A DNA stretch of 49,248 bases from an uncultured Pseudoflavonifractor sp. (GCF_944387275.1 NZ_CALXEG010000022.1:1-49248); one strand, 5' to 3'; positions 32,801 to 41,246 are shown, counted from the first letter of the stretch. The notes: generated by a model from the sequence alone, not told the origin. Numbers and translations are program-made.

Positions 32801-34801
32801 ATGAAGACAGAGACAAAAATACCGGTCCACACCGGGAGAACATGGGTGGAGATGCGGCGCTGGGGCCTGATCGTGGCGGCGCTGGTCTTTGCAGGGGTGC
32901 TGGCGGGCCTGCTGCTGTCCGGCTTCTCCTGGTGGGAGAGCCTGCTGTGGGCCCTGGGGCTGGCCCTGCCCATCCCGGTGCGGCTCAAGCTGGAGGGCAG
33001 GGCGGCGGTGTGGCTGTCCCGGCTGTTCTGGGCTGCCGGCCCGGTGGTGGGGTACTCCCTGGTGGAGATCCTCAACTGGAACAACCCCTTCACCAGCTTC
33101 TCCACCCTCCAGGTGGCCCTGAACCTGGCCTTCTACTACATCATCGCCCTGGCGGTATGGCTCATCGTGGGGCGGCGCAACCTGGCCTGCGGCATCTCCA
33201 CCGCCCTGTTCTGGCTCATCGGCATGGCCAACCACTACGTCATCGCCTTCCGGGGCCGCACCATCTTCCCCGGCGACCTGCTCACCCTGGGCACTGCCGT
33301 CAACGTGGCGGGCAACTACAACTACGCCTTTGACACCAAACAGGCCCTCACCGCCCTGGGCCTGGCCCTCTTCCTGCTTCTGCTGCTGGACCTGCCCAGA
33401 CAGAAGGGCCGCGCCAGGCTCCGTCTCCGCTCCGCCCTGCCAGTGACCGTCCTCTGCGCCGCATTCCTGGCCGTGTTCTTCGGCACCGGATTTCTCTCCG
33501 CCGTTGGCATCGAACCCTCCATGTGGACCACCCGGGGCAACGGCTTTGTGCTAAACTTCTCCGTGTGCCTGCGGTACTCCTCCGTGTCCGAACCGGAGGG
33601 CTACTCCCAGGAGACCCTGGCCCAGATCGCCGCCGGGGTGGAGGGGGAGTCCGTGCCGGCGTCGGGCACCGGCAGCGGCGACAAAGTGCAGCCGGTCAAC
33701 CTGATCGTCATCATGAACGAGTCCTTCTCCGACCTGACGGGCACCTTTGACCTGGAGACCAACCAGGACCCCATGCCCTTCTTCCGCTCCCTGACGGAGA
33801 ATACCATCCGGGGCACGGCCTACTCCTCCGTGTTCGGCGGCACCACCGCCAACTCGGAGTACGAGTTCCTCACCGGCAACACCACCGCCTTTCTCCCGGC
33901 GGGCACCGTGCCCTACCACCTCTATGTGAAGGAGAGCTCGGAATCCCTGGTGGCCCAGATGAACGCCCTGGGCTATGAGAGCGTGGCCATGCACCCCTAC
34001 TACTCCTCCGGCTGGAACCGGATCCCCGTGTACCGGGACTTCGGCTTTGACCGCTGGCTGTTCCAGAGCGACTTTGAGGACCCCTACTACATCCGGGAGT
34101 ACATCTCCGACCAGACCGACTATGAGAACCTGATCCGGGTCTATGAGGAGAAGGAGGAGGGGGAGCCCCTCTTCATCTTCAACGTGACCATGCAGAACCA
34201 CAGCGCCTACTCGGGGGCCTGGACCAACCTGCCCAAGGAGGTGTGGCTCACCGGAGAGATGGAGGGTAAGTACAACACGGTGAACCAGTACCTGAACCTG
34301 ATTTACCAGAGCGACAAGGCCTTTGAATACCTGATCGACTACTTCTCCCAGGTGGAGGAGCCCACCATGATCCTGATCTTCGGCGACCACCAGCCCCAGG
34401 TGGCCACCAACTTCTACACCGACCTGCTGGGCAGCGACCCCACCGTGGAGGAGGCCCAGAAGAAGCAGGAGGTGCCCTTCCTCATCTGGGCCAACTACGA
34501 CATTGAGGAGCAGCAGGACGTGAAGCTGTCCCTCAACTACCTCTCCGGGCTGCTGATGGATGCGGCCAACCTGCCCAAGACCGGGTATCAGACCTTCCTG
34601 AGCGGGCTGCGGGAGACGGTGCCGGTGGTCAACGCGGTGGGCTACCAGGACACCGACGGCACCTGGCACGAGCAGACGGATGACATGAGCCAGGCGGCCC
34701 AGGAGGGCCTGCTGGACTACCAGATGCTCCAGTACAACGAGATCTTCGACAGCCGGGACGACCGGCTGGAGGACTTCTTCTTCCTGCCGGAAAAAGAGTA
34801 A
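32801..34801 (+). CDS. LTA synthase-family sulfatase/phosphoglycerol transferase
   Basis: Membrane protein of 666 aa with about five N-terminal helices (residues 20-230) and an extracellular sulfatase-fold domain. Catalytic features: metal ligand Glu in IVIMNESFSDL, the nucleophile Thr in FGGTTANSEYEFLTGN, HPYYSSGWNR and metal-binding FGDHQPQV. The family moves glycerophosphate groups onto wall or membrane glycolipids. The long C-terminal tail is acidic (SRDDRLEDFFFLPEKE). ATG with GAGGTAAGG upstream. Lipoteichoic acid synthesis versus another glycerophosphate acceptor cannot be resolved. Confidence 0.9.
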   Translation: MKTETKIPVHTGRTWVEMRRWGLIVAALVFAGVLAGLLLSGFSWWESLLWALGLALPIPVRLKLEGRAAVWLSRLFWAAGPVVGYSLVEILNWNNPFTSFSTLQVALNLAFYYIIALAVWLIVGRRNLACGISTALFWLIGMANHYVIAFRGRTIFPGDLLTLGTAVNVAGNYNYAFDTKQALTALGLALFLLLLLDLPRQKGRARLRLRSALPVTVLCAAFLAVFFGTGFLSAVGIEPSMWTTRGNGFVLNFSVCLRYSSVSEPEGYSQETLAQIAAGVEGESVPASGTGSGDKVQPVNLIVIMNESFSDLTGTFDLETNQDPMPFFRSLTENTIRGTAYSSVFGGTTANSEYEFLTGNTTAFLPAGTVPYHLYVKESSESLVAQMNALGYESVAMHPYYSSGWNRIPVYRDFGFDRWLFQSDFEDPYYIREYISDQTDYENLIRVYEEKEEGEPLFIFNVTMQNHSAYSGAWTNLPKEVWLTGEMEGKYNTVNQYLNLIYQSDKAFEYLIDYFSQVEEPTMILIFGDHQPQVATNFYTDLLGSDPTVEEAQKKQEVPFLIWANYDIEEQQDVKLSLNYLSGLLMDAANLPKTGYQTFLSGLRETVPVVNAVGYQDTDGTWHEQTDDMSQAAQEGLLDYQMLQYNEIFDSRDDRLEDFFFLPEKE

Positions 34802-34808
34802 AAGCAAG

Positions 34809-34838
34809 CGGCGCATCCCATATTCGGGATGCGCCGCT
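34809..34838. terminator. Bidirectional terminator between sulfatase gene and tyrA
   Basis: GCGGCGCATCCC and GGGATGCGCCGC form a perfect 12-bp stem around ATATTC. The T-tracts on either side are short. Confidence 0.75.
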
Positions 34839-34843
34839 GATCT

Positions 34844-35710
34844 TTAGTCCAGGCTGAGCAGGTCGGGGCCCTCCAGGTTCATCTTCCGCTTCCGTCCGGC
34901 GGAATAGGCCAGCTTTTCGGACAGCAGCTTGGTGTCCCCCGAGGCGATGGCCTCCCGGTAGGCGTGGAGATTCTCCTCCAGCCGGTCCAGGGCGGTGAGC
35001 AGGGCGGGGGCGTTCATGGAGAAGAGCTGGGTCCACAGCCCCACGTCCAGGGCAGCCACCCGGGTGCATCCCCGGAAGGAGCTGCCCTCAAAACCCTTGC
35101 AGGTGAAGAGCATGGGGTCGTCGCACACCGAGACCGCGATGATGTGCATCATCTGGCTGGTGTAGGCCAGGATGGCGTCGTGCTCCTCCGGGGTGGTGCG
35201 CACCACGTCCTTGCAGCCGATGTAGTCGGCCAGACGCTCCATCAGGGCGATGTGCTCCGCCTTGCTGCTCTCCCGGGGGGTGAGAATCAGGTGGGACTTC
35301 TGAAACATCTCCCCAAAGGCGTGCTCAATGCCGGAGAACTCGGTGCCCGCCATGGGGTGGCAGCCAATGAAGTCCACCTCGGGTGGCAGCACCTCCGCCG
35401 CCGCCATGATGGCGGTCTTGATGCCGCACACGTCGGTGACCAGGCTGCCTGGCTTGAACCGGTCCTTGTACTCCTCCAGGAACCGGGTGATGCCCCTGGG
35501 GTGGAGGCACAGGATGGTCATGTCCGCCTGGGGCACCACCTCTCCGGCGTCGGCGGTGATGCGGTCGCCCACGCCGTGCTCCGCGGCGAAGCGGAGGGTG
35601 GGCTCCGACACGTCCACACCCACGATCTCAAAATCCTCAAAGCCCTTCAAAGCCAGGGCCATGGAGCCCCCGATCAGGCCCAGGCCGATGACAGCAATGG
35701 TTTTTGACAT
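34844..35710 (-). CDS. tyrA: Prephenate dehydrogenase
   Basis: Enzyme of 288 aa that converts prephenate to 4-hydroxyphenylpyruvate for tyrosine. NAD-binding VIGLGLIGGSMALALKG at the N terminus; GCHPMAGTEFSGIEHA and TPEEHDAILAYTSQMMHIIA carry the conserved His/Glu residues; FRGCTRVAALD follows. No chorismate mutase or ACT domain is fused. AGGGAGG precedes the ATG, 15 bp after aroF, so both are under the tyrosine-rich leader at 36865-36936. Confidence 0.94.
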   Translation of the reverse strand: MSKTIAVIGLGLIGGSMALALKGFEDFEIVGVDVSEPTLRFAAEHGVGDRITADAGEVVPQADMTILCLHPRGITRFLEEYKDRFKPGSLVTDVCGIKTAIMAAAEVLPPEVDFIGCHPMAGTEFSGIEHAFGEMFQKSHLILTPRESSKAEHIALMERLADYIGCKDVVRTTPEEHDAILAYTSQMMHIIAVSVCDDPMLFTCKGFEGSSFRGCTRVAALDVGLWTQLFSMNAPALLTALDRLEENLHAYREAIASGDTKLLSEKLAYSAGRKRKMNLEGPDLLSLD

Positions 35711-35725
35711 GAAAAAGACCTCCCT

Positions 35726-36742
35726 TTACACGCTGCGGCCCACGCAGGCGGCCACGCTGCGGATCTTGCCCATCAGGTCCTTGAACTGGTCGGGGGTGAT
35801 GGACTGGGCGCCGTCGCACAGGGCGTTCTTGGGGTCGTTGTGGACCTCGATGAGCAGACCGTCGGCGCCGGCGGCCACGGCGGCCAGACTCATCCGCTCC
35901 ACCATCCAGGCCTTGCCGCAGGCGTGGGACGGGTCCACCACCACGGGCAGGTGGGTCATCTGCTTGGCCGCCAGCACGGCGGACAGGTCCAGGGTGTTGC
36001 GGGTGTAGGTCTCAAAGGTGCGGATGCCCCGCTCGCAGAGGATCACGTTGGGATTGCCGCCGGCCAGGATGTACTCGGCGGACATGATCCACTCCTCAAT
36101 GGTGGAGCTGAGGCCCCGCTTGAGCAGAATGGGCTTGTTGACCTTGCCCAGCTTCTTGAGCAGGTCGAAGTTCTGCATGTTCCGGGCCCCCACCTGGATC
36201 ACATCCACGCAGGCCTCAAAGAGGGGGATCTGGTCGGCGCTCATCAGCTCGGTGACAATGGGCAGGCCGGTGGCCTCTCTGGCCTCCCGCAGCAGCTCGA
36301 TGCCCCGGGAGCCCATGCCCTGGAAGGCGTAGGGGGAGGTGCGGGGCTTGTAGGCGCCGCCCCGGAGGGCCACGGCCCCGGCGGCCTGCACCGCCCTGGC
36401 CACGCCCACGATCTGCTCCTCACTCTCCACCGAGCAGGGCCCGGCGATGACGGCCAGCTTGCTGCCGCCCACCGTCACGCCGCCGCCCAGGTCGATGACC
36501 GAGTCGTCGGGGTGGAACTTCCGGTTGGCCTTCTTGAAGGGCTCGCTGATCCGCATGACCCGCTCCACGCCGGGCAGCTGGGACAGCTTCTCCTCGTCCA
36601 GACGGCTGGTGTCGCCCTCGGCGCCCAGGATGGTGGTCTCGGTGCCCTTGGACACCATCACCTTGACCCCGCCGGCCTCCATGGCGCGGATGGCCTCGTC
36701 CATCTGCTCCGCGGTAAAATCAGGCTTTAAAATCACGACCAT
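35726..36742 (-). CDS. aroF: DAHP synthase (AroF type, with ferredoxin-like N domain)
   Basis: Enzyme of 338 aa joining phosphoenolpyruvate and erythrose-4-phosphate, the first step to chorismate. An N-terminal ferredoxin-like regulatory domain (to about residue 70) precedes the barrel with AVIAGPCSVESEEQ, GGAYKPRTSPYAFQG, GARNMQNFDLL, LLKRGLSSTIEEW, CERGIRTFE and DPSHACGK. Start at ATG 36742 behind AAAGGATG; the upstream open extension covers the terminator hairpin and is not coding. It is transcribed with tyrA behind an apparent leader-peptide attenuator. Confidence 0.95.
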   Translation of the reverse strand: MVVILKPDFTAEQMDEAIRAMEAGGVKVMVSKGTETTILGAEGDTSRLDEEKLSQLPGVERVMRISEPFKKANRKFHPDDSVIDLGGGVTVGGSKLAVIAGPCSVESEEQIVGVARAVQAAGAVALRGGAYKPRTSPYAFQGMGSRGIELLREAREATGLPIVTELMSADQIPLFEACVDVIQVGARNMQNFDLLKKLGKVNKPILLKRGLSSTIEEWIMSAEYILAGGNPNVILCERGIRTFETYTRNTLDLSAVLAAKQMTHLPVVVDPSHACGKAWMVERMSLAAVAAGADGLLIEVHNDPKNALCDGAQSITPDQFKDLMGKIRSVAACVGRSV

Positions 36743-36791
36743 ATCAATTTCATCCTTTCTCATTCCGGCGGTTCCCGCCGCCGCGCAAAAG

Positions 36792-36822
36792 AAAACGCGG
36801 CGGCCCAAAACGGACCGCCGCG
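36792..36822 (-). terminator. Attenuator terminator of aroF-tyrA
   Basis: On the minus strand a perfect 8-bp CGCGGCGG/CCGCCGCG stem with an 11-base loop is followed by TTTTCTTTT, about 50 bases before aroF and after the leader peptide stop. GCGGT in the leader (36883-36887) can pair with ACCGC at the stem's 5' foot (36820-36824), excluding the terminator. Confidence 0.85.
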
Positions 36823-36864
36823 GTGTGTTCTCCGATGAGGGAGCGCTCCCAGCTGGCAAACCGG

Positions 36865-36936
36865 TTATGGGCAGGCAAAATGACCGCTACGGTAATAGCG
36901 GTAATAGCCGTATGCATAGCCGAAGCACAGCGCCAT
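36865..36936 (-). CDS. Tyrosine/phenylalanine-rich leader peptide of aroF-tyrA
   Basis: A 23-codon open frame too short for routine gene calling. It starts with ATG at 36936, has GAGAGGAG upstream and ends at TAA. Six of 23 residues are Tyr (7, 9, 11, 12, 14, 15) and two are Phe (5, 20), with a core GYAYGYYRYYR. The Tyr codons overlap ACCGCTA (36896-36902), which pairs with TAGCGGT (36883-36889); the latter can instead pair with the terminator's 5' arm. This is the 1:2, 2:3, 3:4 layout of ribosome-mediated attenuation. Stalling at Tyr codons when tyrosyl-tRNA is scarce would permit aroF-tyrA expression. Inferred from sequence only. Confidence 0.82.
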   Translation of the reverse strand: MALCFGYAYGYYRYYRSGHFACP

Positions 36937-36965
36937 GGTGGAGCTCCTCTCCTGTTGATACCGTG

Positions 36966-36994
36966 ACTTTAACACTTTTTGTTGTTAAAGTCAA
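36966..36994 (-). promoter_or_regulatory. aroF-tyrA promoter overlapped by an operator-like inverted repeat
   Basis: Minus strand TTGACT (36989-36994), 17-bp spacer, TAAAGT (36966-36971). The inverted repeat GACTTTAAC (36965-36973)/GTTAAAGTC (36984-36992), 10-base centre, covers both hexamers, as expected for a repressor site. Confidence 0.65.
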
Positions 36995-37007
36995 GAGCTT
37001 TTTTTGC

Positions 37008-37036
37008 TTGAATTCCTACCAAACCCGTGGTAATAT
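37008..37036 (+). promoter_or_regulatory. Promoter of Rrf2 gene with internal inverted repeat
   Basis: TTGAAT (37008-37013), 17-bp spacer, TAATAT (37031-37036). TACCA (37017-37021) and TGGTA (37028-37032) form a 5-bp inverted repeat touching the -10 box, a candidate autoregulatory site. Confidence 0.6.
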
Positions 37037-37070
37037 AGTTATAACTACCTGATGAAGAGGAGCCACTGAC

Positions 37071-37496
37071 ATGAAAATTTCCACCAAGGGCCGCTATGCC
37101 CTTCGTTTGATGCTGGACCTGGCGGTCCAGCCTGGAGACTCCGCCGTCCCCCTGCGGGACGTGGCCGAGCGGCAGGAGATCTCCGATAAATATCTGGAAC
37201 AGATCGTCACCCAGCTGGCCCGGGGCGGCCTGGTCCGCAGCGTCCGGGGCGCGGGGGGCGGCTATCTGCTGACCCGGGCGCCTGAGGAGTACACCGTGGG
37301 GGAGATCCTCCGCCAGCTGGAGGGCAACCTGGCCCCGGTGAGCTGCGTGTCCGGCGGGGCCTGCTGCGGCCGGGCGGACCGCTGCGTCACCCTGGAGGTG
37401 TGGCAGCAGATCCAGGACGCGGTGGACAATGTGGTGGACAACATCACCCTGGCCGACCTGGTGAAGCGCTACCGGGAGAAGTGCCCCGAGGCGTGA
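37071..37496 (+). CDS. Rrf2-family (IscR/CymR-like) transcriptional regulator
   Basis: Regulator of 141 aa with the Rrf2 winged helix: MKISTKGRYALRLMLDLAV, DVAERQEISDKYLEQIVTQL and VRSVRGAGGGYLL. The C-terminal half has a Cys-rich stretch CVSGGACCGRADRC, where IscR-type members bind a [2Fe-2S] cluster; CymR-type members lack it. GAGGAG precedes the ATG. It is divergent from the aroF leader, and its stop is only 3 bp from that of the convergent lipoprotein gene. Fe-S or cysteine control is inferred. Confidence 0.9.
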   Translation: MKISTKGRYALRLMLDLAVQPGDSAVPLRDVAERQEISDKYLEQIVTQLARGGLVRSVRGAGGGYLLTRAPEEYTVGEILRQLEGNLAPVSCVSGGACCGRADRCVTLEVWQQIQDAVDNVVDNITLADLVKRYREKCPEA

Positions 37497-37499
37497 GGC

Positions 37500-38105
37500 T
37501 CAGTCCTGGACAGGCTCAAAGGGCGTGAGCAGCAAGGAGCCGTCCTTGCCGCTCATGGAGATGGCGCAATAATGGACGGCGCCGTCCGAATCGGTAAAGA
37601 CCAGGGCGGTATTGGGCATGTCGCCGGGGAAGGCCATGGCCACCACAAAGGGCCGGCCAGGGGTGATGGCGTCCAGGGTGCCCAGAACCGCTCCCAGCCG
37701 GAAGCCCATATCGTCCATAGGGATGGATACCACCTGGATGTCGGTGACCGTCTCAGTGGCGGTGATGGCCACGTCCACCCGGTACTCGCTCTCGTCCAGC
37801 ACCAGCAGGTCGTAGTCCTCCGGCTGGGCGAGCAGGTCCGGGTCCGCGTAGTCCGCCGAGACGACCGGCTCCGGCTCCTCCGTCTCAGCGGGAGGGGTCT
37901 CCTCCGGCGGCCGGCTGTCCTGGGGCGGCGTGGGTTCAGGAGGCGTCTCCGACGGCTGGCTCTCCTCCGGCGGCGGGGTGGACTGAACGCTCCCAACGGG
38001 AGATGGCGCGGTGCCGCTGGGGGCGGGGGATTCCTCCACAGGGCCGCAGGCGGCCAGCGCCAGGGCAAGGCCCAGGGACAGGAGCAGAGTGAAAAACCGT
38101 TTCAT
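37500..38105 (-). CDS. Pro-rich lipoprotein, unknown function
   Basis: Lipoprotein of 201 aa: MKRFFTLLLSLGLALALAAC has a lipobox with Cys 20. Residues 21-85 are a Pro/Glu/Ser/Thr spacer of the kind that spans the cell wall. The C-terminal domain (from about residue 88) is beta-rich and unrecognised (DYDLLVLDESEYRVDVAIT, DDMGFRLGAVLGTLDAITPG). GGAGGG precedes the ATG. It converges with the Rrf2 gene without an obvious terminator. Confidence 0.75.
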   Translation of the reverse strand: MKRFFTLLLSLGLALALAACGPVEESPAPSGTAPSPVGSVQSTPPPEESQPSETPPEPTPPQDSRPPEETPPAETEEPEPVVSADYADPDLLAQPEDYDLLVLDESEYRVDVAITATETVTDIQVVSIPMDDMGFRLGAVLGTLDAITPGRPFVVAMAFPGDMPNTALVFTDSDGAVHYCAISMSGKDGSLLLTPFEPVQD

Positions 38106-38184
38106 GCCGGGTCCCTCCTTATCGTGTACGAAAAGCCGCTCTTCCTTATCACCAGCATACCAGAAGAGAGGGTATAAATCCAGT

Positions 38185-38225
38185 AAAAAAGAGCTGCGGC
38201 GCAGATGCGCCGCAGCTCTTTTTGG
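38185..38225 (-). terminator. Terminator of FecBCD-type operon
   Basis: AAAAAAGAGCTGCGGCGC and GCGCCGCAGCTCTTTTT form a 16-17-bp stem around AGAT. Confidence 0.92.
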
Positions 38226-38236
38226 TTTGCTCAGGC

Positions 38237-39385
38237 TCAGCCCGCCAGCTTGCCGATGGAGTTGGCGGTGAGGGCGTCGAACTGCTCCTGGGTCAGGTCG
38301 CAGTGGTAGAAGATGTCATAGTACCGGGCCACCTCGGTGTACAGGTCATAGTCGATCTGGTCGGGGTAGAGGAGGGCGCCCATCCACAGCATGCCCAGAT
38401 AGCGGTTGACGGAGGGGGGGAAGCCCATCCAGTTGTAGGGCCCGAAGGGCACCTCGTAGTAGTCGCCGTTCTGGATGGCGGTCAGGTCCTGCCACACCGG
38501 GTCGTCGGCCACCTGGTCATAGTAGCTGTCGGGGGCGAAGAGGATGATGTCCGGGTTCCAGAGGAGGAGCTGCTCCATGTCCACCTCGTTGCCGGTGCCC
38601 TTGGAGGAGGGGGAGTCCACCACGGCCAGGTTGTTGGTCATCAGGTCGATGACCTCGGCGTGGTAGGAGTTCTGGGCGATGACGTTCAGGCCCTGGTCGC
38701 CCAGGCAGTAGAGGATGTTGGCCTTGTTGTCGCCGATGGCCTCCATCATGGAGACGGTGTTGTTGTAGATCTCGTCGCAGTAGTCGGCGATGACGGCGGC
38801 CTCCTCCTCCATGCCCAGCAGCTGGCCCAGCATGCGGTAGGTGTCGCCCATGGTGGCGGTGTTGGCGTCGACGTGGACGGAGGGGATGCCCAGCTGCTCG
38901 GTGATGGCGTCCATGTCCTCCACGATGGAGTCCTTGGGCTCGCCGATATCGATGATCACCTGGGGATCGGCGGCGGCCAGGGTCTCCAGGTTCAGCTCAC
39001 CGGCGATGGAGCCGTAGAGCTGGCCCAGGGCGGGCAGGTTGTAATACTTGGCGTCGATAAACTGCTCAGCGCCCGGGTCCCACTCGCTGGCCAGGCCCAC
39101 GAACTTGTCGGGGCACAGGGCGAAGAGCACGATCTGGGCCATGGGGCCGGAGGGGGCGATGCGGTCGATCTGGGCGGGGAGCTCCACCGTGCGGCCGCAG
39201 GAGTCGGTGAACATGACGGTGTCGGCGGTGTTCTCCTCAGAGGGCTGGGCGCTGGGGGTCTGGGAGACGGAGGGCTCGGGGGAGCCGGAGGCCGACGGGC
39301 TGGAAGCGGGGGTGCTCTGGGTGCAGGCGGCCAGGGAGACCACCATGGCCAGGGCCAGCAGCAGAGACAGGGCTTTCTGTTTCAT
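38237..39385 (-). CDS. ABC importer substrate-binding lipoprotein (FecB/BtuF fold)
   Basis: Substrate-binding lipoprotein of 382 aa. Signal peptide and lipobox (LAMVVSLAAC, Cys near residue 21), a Ser/Pro linker, then a two-lobe class III binding fold: FTDSCGRTVELPAQIDRIAPSG, ADPQVIIDIGEPKDS, a rigid central helix and WNPDIILFAPDSYYDQVADD in the second lobe. GGAGG precedes the ATG. Third gene of the permease-ATPase-binding protein operon. The fold is used for siderophores, haem, B12 and, in the MolABC type, molybdate/tungstate. The upstream riboswitch-like RNA points to the latter. Confidence 0.9.
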   Translation of the reverse strand: MKQKALSLLLALAMVVSLAACTQSTPASSPSASGSPEPSVSQTPSAQPSEENTADTVMFTDSCGRTVELPAQIDRIAPSGPMAQIVLFALCPDKFVGLASEWDPGAEQFIDAKYYNLPALGQLYGSIAGELNLETLAAADPQVIIDIGEPKDSIVEDMDAITEQLGIPSVHVDANTATMGDTYRMLGQLLGMEEEAAVIADYCDEIYNNTVSMMEAIGDNKANILYCLGDQGLNVIAQNSYHAEVIDLMTNNLAVVDSPSSKGTGNEVDMEQLLLWNPDIILFAPDSYYDQVADDPVWQDLTAIQNGDYYEVPFGPYNWMGFPPSVNRYLGMLWMGALLYPDQIDYDLYTEVARYYDIFYHCDLTQEQFDALTANSIGKLAG

Positions 39386-39396
39386 AAAAATCCTCC

Positions 39397-40221
39397 TTAC
39401 TGTGTTGAAGCGGCTGTATGTTCCACCTGCTCGCAGGGGGGAAACGTGGGGAGGTCCCGGGGGATGCACACCCGCATCCGTCCGTCCCGTAGGGGCACCA
39501 CCTCGGCGTCGATGCCGTAGAGGGCCCGGATCAGGTCCTCGTTCATCACCTCGTCGGGGGTGCCGTGGGAGAGGACCTGGCCGTCCTTCATGGCCAGGAT
39601 CTGGTGGGAGAAGAGATAGGACTGCTCCGGGTTGTGGGTGGACTGGATGACGGTGTATCCCGCGTCGGCCAGAGCCCGCACCTTGGTGAGCACCCGGATC
39701 TGGTTGCCGTAGTCCAGGTTGGCGGTGGGCTCGTCCATCAGCAGCACGGTGGACTGCTGGGCCAGGGCGCGGGCGATGAGCACCAGCTGCCGCTCGCCGC
39801 CGGACAGGCGGGTGTAGCTCCGCTCGGCCAGGTGGCCGATGTCCAGCCGCTCCAGGGCCTCCCGGGCGGCGGCCTCCTGCTTGGGGCCGGGGGGCGAGAA
39901 GCCCTTGCTCTGGGCCGTGGTGCCCATGAGGACCATGTCGAACACGCTGTACTGGAAGGCGGGGTAGTTGGACTGGGGGATGTAGGCCACCCGGCGGGCC
40001 AGGTCCCGGGCGCCCAGGCTGCTGACCGACGCGCCGTCCACGGTGATCTCGCCCTGGAAGCCGTGGAGCAGGCCCAGAATGCAGCGGAACAGGGTGCTCT
40101 TGCCCACGCCGTTGGGGCCCAGCACCGAGAGGAGCCGGCCCTTGCCCACGGAGAAGCTGACATCCTTGAGCACCTGCCGCTTTCCGTAGGAGAAGGAGAG
40201 ATGTTTGACCTCAATGCTCAC
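39397..40221 (-). CDS. ABC importer ATPase (FecE/BtuD family)
   Basis: ATPase of 274 aa: Walker A LGPNGVGKST, Q-loop YIPQSNYPAFQ, signature RLSGGERQLVLIARALAQ, Walker B VLLMDEPTANLD and switch His in QSTHNPEQ. The start is GTG at 40221, which overlaps the permease stop (GTGA) and has GGGAGG upstream; the longer frame to 40578 lies inside the permease gene. Drives the neighbouring FecCD-type permease. Confidence 0.93.
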   Translation of the reverse strand: MSIEVKHLSFSYGKRQVLKDVSFSVGKGRLLSVLGPNGVGKSTLFRCILGLLHGFQGEITVDGASVSSLGARDLARRVAYIPQSNYPAFQYSVFDMVLMGTTAQSKGFSPPGPKQEAAAREALERLDIGHLAERSYTRLSGGERQLVLIARALAQQSTVLLMDEPTANLDYGNQIRVLTKVRALADAGYTVIQSTHNPEQSYLFSHQILAMKDGQVLSHGTPDEVMNEDLIRALYGIDAEVVPLRDGRMRVCIPRDLPTFPPCEQVEHTAASTQ

Positions 40222-41246
40222 GTCACATCGCCTCCCTTCATCATCAGATAGAGGAAGAAGGGCGCGCCCACAAAGGCGGTGAGGATGCCGATGGGCAGCT
40301 CGGTGGCGTAGAGGTTGCGGGAGATATTGTCCACGATGAGCAGGAACAGCGCCCCGCCCACCATGGAGGCGGGCATCAGGTACCGGGTGTTGCTGCCCAC
40401 CAGGCGGCGGCACAGGTGGGGGATCACCAGGCCCACCCAGCCGATGGCGCCGCACACCGACACCGACGCGGCGGTGATGAGGGTGGAGGCCAGGATGATC
40501 AGCGGCCGCACCACCTTGGCGTTGACGCCCATGGTGCGGGCTTCCTCGTCGCCCATGGTGAGCACGCCCAGCTGCCACCGAAGCAGAAACAGGATGACAA
40601 GGCCGATCAGCATGGGCAGGAACACAAAGGACACCTTGTCCCGGGTGGTGCCCGACAGGCTGCCCATGAGCCAGTAGGTGATCTTGGGCAGGGCCTCGTT
40701 GGGGTCGGCCACCAGCTTGATGTAGGAGGTGCCCGCCTCAAAGAGGGAGCTGATGACAATGCCGGACAAAATCAGGCTCATGACCCGCTTGCCCTTGGCC
40801 TTGCTGCTCACCAGCCACACCAGAACCACGGTCAGGATGCCGAAGCCGAAGGCCATCAGCATGATGAGCTGGGCGCCAAACCCGGCGATAATGGCCACGG
40901 AGGCGCCGAAGGCGGAGCCCTTGGTGGCGCCCAGGATGTCGGGGGAGGCCATGGGGTTCTGGAAGATGCCCTGGTAGGCGCAGCCGGCGGCGGACAGGCA
41001 GCAGCCCACCAGGCAGGCCATGATGATGCGGGGCAGGCGGACATTGAAGAACACGTTCACCATGGTGTCGGCCCAGAACTGCTCGATGGGGAGGAAGCGG
41101 GAGAGCACGATGCCCGCCAGCTCCGCGGGGGTGATGGGGTATCGGCCCAGGCCGAAGGACAGGATGGCGGTGCACACCAGCAGGACCAGCAGCACTAGGA
41201 TGACAAGGACTTTTTTGCGTGCCCCGTGGGGGGAAGCGGACTGCAT
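40218..41246 (-). CDS. ABC importer permease (FecCD/BtuC family)
   Basis: Permease of 342 aa with about ten membrane helices. FecCD hallmarks: VNVFFNVRLPRIIMACLVGC, GCAYQGIFQNPMASPDILGATKGSAFGAS, YWLMGSLSG and the coupling region GAIGWVGLVIPHLCRRLVG. Start at ATG 41246 behind GAGGAG; frame open to 41513 covers the riboswitch-like leader. First gene of the operon. Confidence 0.93.
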   Translation of the reverse strand: MQSASPHGARKKVLVILVLLVLLVCTAILSFGLGRYPITPAELAGIVLSRFLPIEQFWADTMVNVFFNVRLPRIIMACLVGCCLSAAGCAYQGIFQNPMASPDILGATKGSAFGASVAIIAGFGAQLIMLMAFGFGILTVVLVWLVSSKAKGKRVMSLILSGIVISSLFEAGTSYIKLVADPNEALPKITYWLMGSLSGTTRDKVSFVFLPMLIGLVILFLLRWQLGVLTMGDEEARTMGVNAKVVRPLIILASTLITAASVSVCGAIGWVGLVIPHLCRRLVGSNTRYLMPASMVGGALFLLIVDNISRNLYATELPIGILTAFVGAPFFLYLMMKGGDVT

